From the NCBI RefSeq assembly GCF_000003855.2, contig NW_003101682.1, forward strand, positions 2,071,761 to 2,135,760: a stretch of DNA of 64,000 nt, given 5' to 3'. The stretch's first letter is position 1, and the number at the start of each line of letters is the position of its first letter. Source of the stretch: Blastomyces gilchristii SLH14081 (lineage: Eukaryota; Ascomycota; Eurotiomycetes; Onygenales; Ajellomycetaceae). This document shows, piece by piece, positions 48,301 through 60,573 of the stretch. The notes below the pieces were generated by a model. The model was not told where the DNA came from and ran no database searches. It worked only from the letters and a program-made list of their open reading frames with translations. The position numbers were made by a program, and so were the translations under genes.

Positions 48301-50617
48301 ATGTCGAATTATTTTTCGAGTCCTCTGGGGTCAACAAGCCCCTCATCTAATGGTGCAGGGCAATCCCCTCTCTCACCACCCGGAGTTGCTGCTCCTCGTT
48401 CCACCGCACTCTCCAACAAACTAAATAGTGTCCTTTCCGCATCTTATGCGGACTCGGACATCCGGGGCGCCCTTGAAATCTTAGACGATAGGGGAATTCA
48501 AAACACCCCAGAGACGAGGAGGCAGTTGAAACTTGATGTCCAAAAGGAAGTTATTGACAGCAATGGCAAGATTGTGCAGGATTTTAGCAAAGTTGCGGAG
48601 GTAAACGAAGCGAAGATCTCCTCCTCTATACAAGTGGTTATGTGCTAACCGTAGTTTCATGTAGCAACTCAAAAGAATCGGGACCGTTATTTCAAGTCTT
48701 AACAATGCATGCGAGGAGATGCGCAGGCACATAGTCTTAGCATCACAAGAAACAGCGCCCGTTCTAGAGGAGGCTACGATATTGATGAGCCAGCGACGAG
48801 AAGTTGAAACAAAGCAGAAACTTCTAGATGCATTCAATAAACATTTTATCATGTCTGAAAACGAACTTGCATCCCTTACGTCGACCGCGGAACCTGTTAA
48901 TGACCATTTTTTCCACGCTCTTGCACGTATGAAGCAAATACACAAGGATTGCGAAGTATTACTAGGAAGCGAAAACCAGCGGCTGGGACTGGAAATAATG
49001 GAACAAAGCTCAAAAAACCTGAATACTGCATTTCAGAAACTCTACAAGTGGATACAAATGGAGTTCAAGTCCCTGAATCTTGAAGATCCCCAAATCAGTA
49101 GCGCGATTCGCCGCGCACTTCGAGTCCTAGCTGAAAGACCCAGCCTTTTCCACAATTGTCTCGACTATTTTGCTGAGGCAAGAGAGTATATCCTTTCCGA
49201 TTCTTTCCATACCGCCCTCACAGATGTTCCCTCTGGCCAGGAGAGTGACATGGCGGCCAAACCAATTGAGTTCTCTGCGCATGACCCTCTACGCTATGTA
49301 GGGGATATGCTCGCATGGGTTCATTCAGCTGCAGTATCCGAACGAGAGGCTCTGGAAGCTCTCTTTATAACAGATGAGGGAGAAATTGCGAAGGGAATTC
49401 AAGCTGGAGTCGCCAGCGAGCCGTGGTCTCAGGTTGACGAAGGGGAAGTGGTGTTCGACGGCCGAAAGGCGCTGAACGACCTCGTCACCCGGGATTTGAA
49501 TGGGGTTGCACGTTCTTTACGCCAGAGGGTTGAGCTAGTTCTTCAGGGTCACGAGGACGCCGTTACACTATACAAAATCATTGGCCTTCTGGCATTTTAC
49601 GAAAATACTTTTTCTAAGCTTGTCGGACGAGAATCAGACTTAGTGACCTCGATCGCGTCCTTGCAGGAGTTTGCATTCAACCACTTTCAAGTCCTGATGC
49701 AGGATCAAGTTGCCGCCGTTTCAGCCGAGCCTGAAAATCTCACGCCTCCCGCAGACCTTAGCACGCCTCAATTCCTCACCGACGCACTAGACAACCTTAT
49801 CTCTTTGATGAAAGCATATGACTCGTCCTTCGCAAACGAACATACGAAGGATTCATCTAGCGAAAATAAATTCACTCCAATTGTCCGGACGGCCTTGGAC
49901 CCGTTTCTGGAACTAGCCAAGACGTCATCAAATACCCTATCCAACCCAACATCACGAGCCGCTTTCCAAGTCAACTACCTTCTCTCCACCCGAGATGTCA
50001 TATCCCCCTATCAATTCGTCTGTGTCACACATCTGCCTCCACTCACCAATACCTTGACAACCCTAAGAACTCACCTCCTCGAAATCCAACATGACTTCCT
50101 CCTCAAAGCATCCGGTCTACACGTGCTTCTTACCGCGCTAAAACCATTCACATCATCACCACTCCTAGCAACCCTGCCTCCCAATTCCCCTCCTTCCTCC
50201 ACAGCTATAACTACTGTAGAACGGACGCCTCCTAGCTCCCTTCCAGACCTCGCAACGATCTCCTCTTTACCTGAATTTCAATCGGCGACCCTCTCGTCAA
50301 TTAGTCAACAACTCGATGATTTCCTACCTTCTGCACTGGTGGACGCAACAGAGAACCTCAAAGCCATCCATAGTCCTACTCTTGTGAAGAGCGTGACGGA
50401 GGAAGCCGCCGAAGCCTTCTGTATTGATTTTGAGTTTGTGGAAGGCATGATATTGGGCGCGGATGAGGCGCGAGGGAAGTCTGTCGTTGGTGAAGATGGT
50501 GACGATGCGGAAGCGGAGGAAGAGGAAATAGACGTGGAAGAGTCACATGTAGATAATTGGAGACTGCGCTCCTTGTTCCCCAGGACGACTGGGGAAATTA
50601 GAGTACTATTAAGTTAG
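48301..50617 (+). CDS. cog6: Cog6, conserved oligomeric Golgi complex subunit 6
   Basis: Two exons, 48301..48600 and 48665..50617, give 750 aa. After a Ser/Pro-rich start, the conserved region begins with [20 protein letters not shown] and [20 protein letters not shown], then (across the intron) [40 protein letters not shown] and [20 protein letters not shown], all typical of Cog6. The protein is largely helical, as expected for lobe B of the COG tether, which captures retrograde vesicles at the Golgi. The C-terminus carries a fungal-type acidic stretch (about residues 715-735). Length fits fungal homologues. Confidence 0.95.
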
Positions 50618-50973
50618 GCTTTGCTGGACACATAGGGGCTTGTTCTCGATGCCCGCATATGTACAGTTCATTTACTACGAGGAATATTATAAGTATATCG
50701 GCTTGATATCTTTTGCATATAGTCTTCTCCCCCTCGTAGTTTCCCGGATAATTAGACAGACGTGTAACTATGCTCAGCAGATCCTGCACACTTTTATGTT
50801 TCTCGATTCCTTGCGTATCAGATCGAGTATTCAGAAGGCATCAATTTCCTAGCACGCATTTGATCAGGTATCTTTGATTAGATTCTATAATCGCCTATGA
50901 TATCCTGGTGTGGCTGAGTGCACATATCGTTCCATCCCAAGATAAGAAAGAAAAAGAGACAAAAAGCAAAAAC
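50618..50973. other. convergent 3' ends of cog6 and nif3
   Basis: About 360 bases without a gene. The A-rich run at about 50,947-50,970 may belong to the nif3 3' signals. Confidence 0.4.
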
Positions 50974-52238
50974 TCAAGAACTAGTCCAAATCTCATAAGG
51001 GTCATGATCCATTTCGCTCACGCTGACAGTAAAGTTTGAATCACTCAGCCAATCCCTTATGTCTCTCTCACCATCGCTTCCCGCCAACGCAGCCGCCTCC
51101 TGGGCGCGCACCGCATCCCATTCACCCCGCAGCGCCTCCTCCAGCTTCCCCCGCATGACCGCGCTCAGATACCCGCGCTCAGAATCAGAATGGAAGAGCG
51201 ACACCACAGCAGCCCCATTCTCAATCGCGGCCAGGGCATCGTGATGGCTCATCTCGCCCGTAACCAGCACGTCCGCGACGGGTTTCCCGTTCTTCATCAG
51301 GATCGAGGAGCCGGAGCCGGCACATGTGGCAATGGTGCGGATGTCGGGCATTTCTAGTATTCCTTTGCCCTGTGGCAGAGCAATGGGGATGCCGTCGGGT
51401 TTATCTAGGTTGGCCATGAGATTCGCGATAACCAATTTTAAGGGGCCGGGCTGCTTCAGGGTAGCTATGCGGCCCATGCCGGCGGCTTCGAATCCGGGAG
51501 GTGGGTTTTGTTCCGGGTAAATGACGGAGCGGTTGTGGGGGGCGAATGTGCCTCTAGGGCTGGACTTGGGTTGGAGGGCGACGTCCAAGAGCCAATCTGC
51601 CATTCCGCCGGGGGCGGCATCAACGGCTGTGTGTGGGCTGTAGACGCTGATACCGTTTTGGGCAAGACGGAGGAGCGAGTCTTGTTGCGGATCGTTTAAC
51701 GTAAGGGACTTGAGGCCGCGGAAAATTATTGGATCTATCCATTTTTGAAGAGTCCGGAGGTTTTGCTAATCAGCCGAGACTTGCGAGATAGATGGGGCGG
51801 GTGGGTTGGATGCTGGGACATTTGTCAGAACTGCCTCACGTACGGTATGCAATAATGATAGAATCCCCACGCTCAATTGCTTCATTAGCCACAGCCTTCG
51901 TCAGATCAATAGTCAATAGGACTGAATTCTTTTGTCGCCTTGTAAAACTAAATGGGGATTCCAGAAGCACTACAAGCAAGTCAATGTTAGCCGATGCTGA
52001 CATTGAGTTTCAATCGGAGTTCAAAAAATCAACTCACGGCCGGTATTATCAAACGATTTATCTGCTAGGCATTCAGGGTATCTTCCATGACAGCAAGGTG
52101 TTTAGTTAACAGAGCAAAAGAATATTGAAGCAGCCCATCACTGCCATCGATGAGGGTTGAGTTAGCTTACAGTTTCCTCATTGAGTCCACGACTGCTCTG
52201 GTGAAAGGAGAACACGAAGTTGAATTGGAACTAGTCAT
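50974..52238 (-). CDS. nif3: NIF3-family metal-dependent protein
   Basis: Four exons, 52238..52171, 52081..52038, 51969..51844 and 51734..50974, give 332 aa. The joins restore VVDSMRKLYPECLADKSFDN, TGLLLESPF and IIIAYHPIIFRGLKSLTLND, the standard NIF3 sequence. Metal-site segments are AYHPIIF, SPHTAVDAAPGG, VTGEMSHHDAL and SLFHSDSERGYL. NIF3 proteins are widespread di-metal proteins, named after yeast Nif3 (Ngg1-interacting factor), with unclear cellular function. No mitochondrial presequence is evident. The start codon lies only 208 bp from the first terminal base of a hAT transposon, so its promoter is either very short or partly supplied by the element. Confidence 0.94.
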
Positions 52239-52446
52239 GGTTGAAAAGTGCCTCAGAGCAGACTGGATCATTGGCCTGAGATGCGGCACCGGGGTATTTT
52301 AAGAGATGGAAGAGTTTGATGTTATAATTGATGATGAATTGTTTGTTCAATCTCTACATGAATATTTATAGTTCATGTAACCTCAAGATATTATAAACTA
52401 CTCGTGCCGCTGCTTACTCACTCACCTCTAGTGAGTGCACCACATC
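52239..52446. other. nif3 upstream flank and transition to AT-rich block
   Basis: The last 208 bases before the transposon. The right end (52,439-52,446, accacatc) is one copy of the hAT target-site duplication. Any nif3 promoter must lie here or inside the element. Confidence 0.6.
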
Positions 52447-52891
52447 TAGACTGACCGTGTGACCGTGTCTGGGACCAGGACCAAACTTTACAGTTGTCAC
52501 ATTGCCTAAAAGCATTACTCCTGGTCATGATTTATGTTCATCACATTGATCCCAAATCATGTTATTTCAAATATTAAAGATCCCAGATTCACTTTTCAAA
52601 TAAAAATCTAGTTCTGAATAAAGAATATGTTTGAATTCTTAGTCACATTTTTATTCTGATCTCATTATTGAGAATGATATTAAATAAGATTATAAAATCA
52701 CTTCTCACTTATATAATATCATAACATAGTGCTCATTTGTTGAAAATTCAATAGAAAGTATTATCAAATATTATTACTTTTCTGAACATAGATTATAATT
52801 CATATAATTTTAATTATGAAAAAAATATAAAATATAAAAAAAAAACAAAAAACAAAAAATAAAAAAAAACAAGAAAAAATCAGAATGAATA

Positions 52892-52923
<32 letters not shown>

Positions 52924-54080
52924 GAAAAAAAAAAAAAGAAAAGAAAAAGAAAAAAATAAAAAATAAAAATAAAAAAAATCAAGATTGCAGAACTGTAGTA
53001 CTCTTAAAATACTCATTTTTCAGAGTTTTTATAATGTTTATTATTAACTGTGTATCTTTTATAATGAGAATAACACAGCTGTGATAAATCATTATCTTAA
53101 TATTATCTAATAAATAATTAGTATATATCTGTATAAATGTGAATATTTAGAAAATATATACTTAAAAAGTATGATCAGAGTGAACTCTGCTATTACTTAA
53201 ATAATATCAAGAATAGAATACTGAAATTAATGATTTCTCTTATTAATTTCATAGATAAGATAGATAAAGATAATCTTAAGAAATATAAAATTTTCTAACT
53301 TCTGATAAAAATAAATCTTATAGAGAGACTCTATTTTCATAATATTAGAGACTGAGTATTATTAAAAAGTGTTACTTTTATATAATATATATACACTTAC
53401 TGTGATAATTTACTCTCTGTATATGTGACTGAGAGTTGCAGCTTTTTCACACTGTATAACTCTCTCTGAGATGCTGGTATCAGTTTGCAACTCATACAGT
53501 CTCTCAGTTCAGCATGTACTATATATATACAGCTCTGCATGCTGAGACTGTATTAATTATTATAATTTAATATAATACTTGCTTTTCATGAGTCATGTTT
53601 CATTTAAGAGAGAAGAAGAAAAGATATAACTATGATTTTATTAAGAGAGAATAAATAATTAGTAATATTGAATATAATTTAATTCTTCTATATTTAAAAT
53701 TTGATTAGTCTATACTCTTTAATTTGAGAGTTTCTAGAAGTGTTTTAATAGTTTTCATATTAGCTTGAATTTAGTGATAAGTTGAAGAAGAAGAGAAAAG
53801 AGAGAAGAAAGAAATGAGAATAACTTATCTTTATAATATAAAAACAGAGAATTACTACAATTATTCTCTCTAGTAATAAAGATCTGTTTTCTGTATGTAT
53901 CTCTGATATAGATTATATAATAACTGTATACAAAGAATATCAATACTGTATGTATTGAATAAAGATGATATTACTATATAACACTGTAGCTATTTCTATA
54001 TATCTCTGAAAGCTGTTAATATTTTCTTTATCTCTTTATATTTGATAAGTTAGTAATATATTTCAATGCACTTTCTCTTT

Positions 54081-54215
54081 TATCATTATTATTATTATTA
54101 TTATCATCATTATCATCATTACTATTATTATTATCACTATTATTAACATTATCACTATTATCACTACTATTACTATTATTATTATCATTATCATTATTAT
54201 TATTATTATATTATT
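54081..54215. repeat. (ATT/ATC)n trinucleotide tract
   Basis: About 135 bases of degenerate ATT, ATC and ACT triplets inside hAT copy 1. Confidence 0.85.
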
Positions 54216-54871
54216 TCTAGTCATCTCTTCTGCCTTTATCTCTCTTCAACACTTATTGAAACTAATTATGTTATTTTTCTTCAAATATTCTGCAGTTCTG
54301 CAGATCATCAAGACATGTGAGTACTATCACAGATTGAAGAAAGAGAAGAAGAAGACATTTAAGTGAGAGAAGACTGATTATAAGACATATTATAATATCT
54401 TGAAAAGACTTTATAAGAAAGCAGAATAATAACAATTTTAAGTAATACTTCTGATAGATTTAGACTGAACTAAGTATAGAAATAATATGAATGATACTGT
54501 CTATGAGAGATTGAAGAAGAAGATAGTAAAGAGTCTTATACAGTAGTAGTGAGATCAGAAGAAGTTCTGAGAATAATTTGAGTTTAAGATAAAGAGAGAG
54601 AGAGAGAAGAAGAGTGTTACTGTAAATAAGCAGTAATAGAAGAAGATTAAGAGAATATTAAAGTAGAAGATAAAGAAGCTAAAACTGATAAGTTTTTTAT
54701 TTATTAAGAGATAATGATTTTTAATAATACTTCTATTCTCTAATTGATTAGCAGGAGCTGATAGAGAAGAAGAGAATTGAGATCTTATTCAGGTCTTAAA
54801 TACACTTCATAATTCAGAATATTGAGAAGACAGCCCTGCTCTCTGAGCATGTCAATCTGCTTACTACTGAG

Positions 54872-55002
54872 ATGGAACCTGAGGCAGCAGATCAGAAAAT
54901 GCAGGATTTTAAGATACAGATTAACCTGGCTGAGAGAAAGCAGCAGAAACCCTTCTCTGAGAAGGCAGCAAAGAGAGATTTTAAGATGATTATTATCTCA
55001 GA

Positions 55003-55033
<31 letters not shown>

Positions 55034-55057
55034 AAGAAGAAGAAGAATAAGAAGTGA
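54872..55057 (+). pseudogene. unidentified second reading frame of the hAT element
   Basis: Sixty-one codons start MEPEAADQKMQDFKIQINLA and end in a lysine run encoded by a (AAG)n tract (55,004-55,047). The frame remains coding-like upstream through stops (DSPALSEHVNLL). Families are not recognised. It may be an accessory frame of the transposon or an older insertion in it. Confidence 0.4.
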
Positions 55058-56279
55058 ATTATAGAGAATGATAAGAAGAATAAGAAAGAGAAGAAGTAGA
55101 TTTTTTTCTTTTTATATTAGTTAGTTATAAGTTTAAGTTTTTAATTATTAATAATTAAAATTGATTTTGAGTTTTCAAAAATTATTGTACAAGTTGTAAT
55201 CAAGTCAGGAATGATATATATATATATATATATTTAACTATCATGATTCACAAATTACTATAATGTATAAGTATTAACATTTTTTCAATATTAATATTTA
55301 TAATATTAATATATTTTTAATGATATTATCTGATAATACAATTTGATAACACTCTCTTACATAATATTGATATATTTCAAGAAATATAATAGAGATTAAT
55401 CAAGATTCTTTATTTACTTTTATACATTGATAATATTCAATCTGAGTTAGTACTAAAATTATAACTAAGTTAAGAAATAAGATTATTTTCTCTTATATTA
55501 GTTCTTCTTACATACATCAGTGATCAGTTATTAAAAATAAATTATTATCTTTCTTAAATTATTATTATATCTTCTGAATTCACTTCTTTCACTTCTTTTA
55601 CTTCTATTAAAGATTTATAAACTCTTTAAGAAATCACTGTGAATTACAAAGTCTATATTATTTATAATTTAATACAGAATACTCTCTTTTAATTATGATG
55701 AATAATCACTTTATTCTTCATATCTGATTTCAGATCACAAAATTTATGAAAAACTTAATACAAATACTGAGATGATCTATGAAATAATTATTAATAGATT
55801 GTATTATAGATTACTGAAGAGTTATCTCTCTGTTATAATTACTGTAACTTCATTCAGAAACATTTATTATAAACTGATCATAGCTCTGAAGAAATTTTTC
55901 AACATCTGAAGTTATCAGAATGTAGATAATAAAAGAAAAATAATCAGAAAATTACTACTAAGCTGATAAGTTACTCTATCAGATAACAATTTTTGATAAT
56001 ACTAACTTTCTAATTTGAAGAAAATCATGTGAAAACAATTATATATCAGTACTCTGATTTCATAACTCTTATCTAATAACTTTCATGAATAATTACTTTA
56101 TATATATATATCTCTGAATCTTTCTCTTCAATTAATTGAAAACCCTGAATTCTGAACACTTCTTCAAATGCTTAATTCAAATCTTTATATTTTATATCAA
56201 TTCTGTCTTCAGTTCAATCTCAAGACATACTATAAAGTTAATATACAATATCTAGAATCAGAGTTGAAGAATTATTGAA

Positions 56280-57520
56280 AAGTATCTCTTACAGTGAATG
56301 CATGAACTAGTATAAACAATCTTGTATTTATAAGAGTTATATGTTATTATATTGATGAGAACTGAACTTATTAAGAGACATTAATTGAATTTAAATCATT
56401 GATCAGTAGTCATACTGAGAATTATATAGCAGAGATATTAATGACTGTGATTAAAAATGACTATTGAGATATTAGTCTCAGTCTTCTTATAATTACAACT
56501 GATAATACTGTGAATAACTACACTATGATGAAGAGCTTGAAGTAAAAATTGGCTTTGTATTTCTGAAATGATAAACAAGGTCATATTCTCTGCATTACTC
56601 ATGTGATTCAACTTATAATGTAAACACTGATAAAGAATCTTAACATTGAGATGAAGAATAATGAGATAGCTAGTTCTTAAGATGAGAATGAAATGAAAGT
56701 GATTACTCAAGTAACTTTTATATCTACTTTATAAAAGATAATGTTTTTTAATAATACTTTTTAATATTGTTTTTTGATAATGCTTTTTGATAATACTACT
56801 GTTAATTTTAAATAGATTAACTAATAATTTAAATATCACAGATTTAAAACATTACTAATGAAATTTGTATCTTCTCTAAATAATAACAACAATTTCATGA
56901 TATTTAATAAATAAACAAATCAGTCACATCACTGAATATGATACAGAATGTTAGAATATGATGAAGTTCAATATATAAGATAGCTGTTCAGACTCTTCAA
57001 TTGTATCAGATAATTGATCATTGAGTGTAATACTCTGATTGAGAAAAGATTCAGATATTGAAACTTTCTAATATAAAGTGAACTCAGTTGAAATATATGA
57101 TTGATTTACTGTTTCAGTTTTATAAGATAATAAAGACAGTCTCAATCACTCATACATCAATGCTGCAGTCAGTCTGATGAGTGTATAACAGTTTATTTAC
57201 TCATCTTAAGAAGCAGTTGAATCACTTAAAAAGAAATTCAGTCTGAGATAATACTATAGCACAGGCTATTATTACTGTAAGAAATAAACTGGCATATTAC
57301 TACAGCAAAACTGAACAATCTTTTGCAGAGTACTATACTGTAGCAGCTCTACTAGATCTCTCTGATCAAGTTAATATCTACACTTCTCAAGATTGAACAG
57401 AGAAGGAATGAGACTTATATATTAAATTAGCCTGAGACTACTACAATGTCAACTATCAGAGATTTGAATGAGTAGATGTTTGAGATGTGAAGACAGTGAA
57501 ATACAATTTTCTAGTAAGTA
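56280..57520 (+). pseudogene. hAT-family transposase remnant
   Basis: Plus-strand frames show YYIDEN, TLIEFKSLISSHTENYIAEI, LLIITTDNTVNNYTMMKSL and HILCITHVIQLIM. These correspond to the catalytic-core blocks of hAT transposases, including the DN..NN.T and H-x-L-C-x-x-H motifs. Further on, IKTVSITHTSML, LKKQLNHLKRN, TEQSFAEYYTVAALLDLSDQ and DYYNVNYQRFE correspond to the C-terminal half near the dimerisation domain. Many stops interrupt the frame. Most are TGA, at places where relatives have Trp or Arg. At least one frame change separates the two halves. It is not functional. Confidence 0.85.
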
Positions 57521-58301
57521 ATGATCTTTGATAACACTTCATATTTCATAGAACTATAATACTAACTTTGAAACAGAACTTACATACATTGATTACAACT
57601 GAAAATCAGGCAAAACTACATACTTGTAAAACTGAATTTGACTGCTATCTTCAAGATAATCTGACAAATTTACATGTTAAATCAATTCTAGAGTTATGAA
57701 AAATTGTTGAGAGTACATATTCAACTATTGCACTGATAATATGTGATATTCTGATAATTTCATTGACAGAGGTGAGAATGAAGTGAAAGTTCAACTCAAG
57801 TTGAGATATTTATCACTATCATCAGAGACAATTACAAGGAGAAATAATCAAGAAACTCATGATTGTAAAATATAGAATTATCAGATGATTTAATATCTCT
57901 GATCACAGTATATCAGAGAAGTGTAGTTTTCATGAGAAAGTGAAGAATAAACTTGTACAAGAATGTATTTAGTTATTTCATAAGTATTATCAATAATTGT
58001 TACCAAATTCTGATTATATAAGCAATCACTGAATGAACTGAATGAGACTGATTTTAATCTTCAGTCTCAGTCTCATTCTGATTTTAGAAGAATGATCATC
58101 TTTCACAGTTTATTCTGAGAAATTACTCTCATTTCACTGTTCTTAAATTAAATCTGGTCATTTTTCACATCATTTCTCTCAGAAATGGTCCATTTTCAGA
58201 TTTTTTCAAGGCTTGATCCTGGTGAAACTCATGCTAAGAAATGTATGAGACCAGATCAAATGAGATCAAATGTGAAATTCATAGTCCCGCCGGCCAGTCT
58301 A

Positions 58302-58309
58302 ACCATATC
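58302..58309. repeat. right copy of the 8-bp hAT target duplication
   Basis: accatatc, matching accacatc at 52,439-52,446 with one transition. Confidence 0.8.
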
Positions 58310-58528
58310 AAAATGATAAAAACACTGAAATGATAAAAATCTTGTAAATTCTTAATCTTAATCTTCATTAATTAATTAATAATCACTACAATGTTGAATA
58401 AAGATGAAAATATTGAAGAGTGTATTCAGCAAGCTATCACTGTCTATTGAAAAAATTCAAAATTCAAAATACTATCTCTTTCATAAGAATTTAATGTCCT
58501 CTATCAATGTTTCTGAGCGTATATCAAT
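58310..58528. other. spacer between two tail-to-tail hAT copies
   Basis: About 220 AT-rich bases separate the 3' end of copy 1 from the 3' end of the inverted copy 2. No gene or element end is recognised within it. It forms the loop of a very large inverted repeat. Confidence 0.6.
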
Positions 58529-59255
58529 TAGACTGACCAGCAGGACCATGAATTTCACATTTGATCTCATTTAGTCTGGTCTTATACATTTCTTGATGTG
58601 AGTCTCATCAGAATCAAGTCTTAAAAAAATCTGAAAATGAATCATTTCTGAGAGAAATGATGTGAAAAATAACTAGATTTAATTCAAGAATAGTGAAATG
58701 AAAGTAATTTCTCAGAATAAACTATAAAAAATAATTATTCTTTTAAAATCAGAATAAGACTGAGACTGAAGATTAAAATTAATCTTATTCAGTTTATTCA
58801 GTGATTATTTATATAATCAGAATTTAATAATAATTATTAATAATACTTATAAAATAATTAAATATATTCTTGTATAAGTTTATTCTTTACTTTCTTATAA
58901 AAACTATACTTCTCTAATATACTATAATGAGAGATATTAAACTATCTAATAATTTTATATTTTATAATTATAAGTTTCTTAATTATTTCTTCTTATAATT
59001 ATCTCTAATAATAATAATAAATATTTTAACTTAAGTTAAACTTTCACTTTATTCTTATCTCTATTAATGAAATTATTAGAATATTATATATTATCAGTAT
59101 AATAGTTAAATATATACTTTTAATAATTTTTTATAACTCTAAAATTAATTTAATGTATAAATTTATCAGATTATCTTGAAAATAGTAGTTAAAATTAATT
59201 TTATAAGTATATAGTTTTATCTGATTTTTAATTATAATTAATATATATAAGTTCT

Positions 59256-59640
59256 TCTGCTCTGGTGACTGAATGGTTAATACAGCCACCTGGTAGTGCC
59301 TTGGCATGAGAAATCAAGGCGTGTGAGTTCAAAACCCGCAGGGAATACATTAAATTCAGAACTCAAGCACCTTAGGTTTCTAATAAATACAGAGGTGTAT
59401 AAATCACTTCAATAAAATTACTCTATGTTTCTGAGATGAGAAGTTATTATCACATGTATTTAATTGTCACTTCTTTGTATTTTCTATGTTCTTATTATCT
59501 TGATGTGATCTCAACATCTGTATTTTCTTCTGTATAATTATTAATTAACACTTGACCTGTATTTAACATCACACAAGAACTCATTATAAGCTCCGCTTGT
59601 ATATAAGTATAATAGAAGAAGAAGAAGAATAATAATAATA
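59256..59640 (+). mobile_element. tRNA-derived SINE with intact target duplication
   Basis: 385 bases flanked by perfect 13-base direct repeats, atatataagttct (59,243-59,255 and 59,641-59,653). Near the 5' end is a pol III A box TGACTGAATGG (59,266-59,276) and a B box AGTTCAAAACC (59,326-59,336), with a long variable region between them, as in Ser/Leu-type tRNAs. The 3' end is an (AAG/AAT)n tail. Copy 1 of the hAT element keeps the uninterrupted site at about 57,577-57,589. CpG and CC/GG dinucleotides survive in the tRNA-like head (ggcgtg, acccgcaggg), unlike the surroundings, so the insertion is probably younger than most of the hypermutation. Confidence 0.82.
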
Positions 59641-60573
59641 ATATATAAGTTCTGTTTCAAAGTTAGTATTATAGTTTTATATAATATAAAGTATTATCAA
59701 AGATTATTATTTACTAGAGAATTATATTTCATTATTTTTATATCTTTAATATCTGCTTATTTAAATTTCTGATAGTTGATATTATAGTAGTCTTAGATTA
59801 ATTTAATATATAAGTTTTATTTCTTCTCTATTTAATCTTAAGAAGTGTAGATATTAATTTAATAGAAGAAATCTAGTAAATTCACTATAATATAGTACTC
59901 TGTAAAAGATTATTCAGTTTTACTATAGTAATATACTAGTTTATTTCTTATAATAATAATAGTCTGTATTATAGCATTATCTCAGACTGAATTTCTTTTT
60001 AAATAATTTAACTACTTTTTAAAATAAGTAAATAAACTGTTATACACTTATCAGACTGACTGTGATATTAATATATAAGTAATTAAAACTATCTTTATTA
60101 TCTTATAAAACTGAAATAATAAATTTATTACATATTTTAACTGAGTTTACTTTATATTAAAAAGTTTCAATATCTAAATCTTTTCTTAATTAAAGTATTA
60201 AACTCAATGATTAATTATCTGATATAATTAAAGAGTATAAATAATTATTTTATATATTAAACTTTATTATATTTTAATATTCTGTATTATATTCAGTGAT
60301 GTAATTAATTTATTAATTTATTAAATATTATAAAATTATTATTATTATTTAGAGATGATATAAATTATATTAATAATATTTCAAATCTGTAATATTTAAA
60401 ATATTAGTCAATCTATTCAAAATTAACAGTAGTATTATTAAAAAGTATTATTAAAAAATATTATCTTTTATAAAGTAAATATAAAAGTTACTTAAGTAAT
60501 CACATTCATCTTATTCTTATCTCAAGAATCAGTTATCTTATTATTCTTTATCTTAATATTAAGATTCTTTATC

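Larger units (their letters stand above)
52447..58301 (+). mobile_element. hAT DNA transposon, copy 1 (full length, mutated)
   Basis: The 5' end reads TAGACTGACCGTGTGACC. The 3' end, read on the other strand, starts TAGACTGGCCGGCGGGACT, so the terminal inverted repeat is about 11 bases with one mismatch. It is flanked by an 8-base target duplication, accacatc at 52,439-52,446 and accatatc at 58,302-58,309, differing by one C/T transition. Eight-base duplications are the hAT hallmark. The 3' half carries a decayed hAT transposase (56,280-57,520). At 5.9 kb it is long for a hAT element. It also holds a second open stretch (54,872-55,057), an A-rich zone (52,815-52,980) and two simple-sequence tracts. 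Composition is extremely AT-rich and nearly free of CpG. Confidence 0.85.

Noticed and set aside
52800..53016. Phe-rich minus-strand frames
   Set aside because: They are translations of an A-rich low-complexity tract inside the hAT element.
59256..59345. A functional tRNA gene
   Set aside because: A and B boxes are present, but the acceptor and anticodon stems do not pair well, and the unit continues to a simple-repeat tail with target duplications, as in a SINE.
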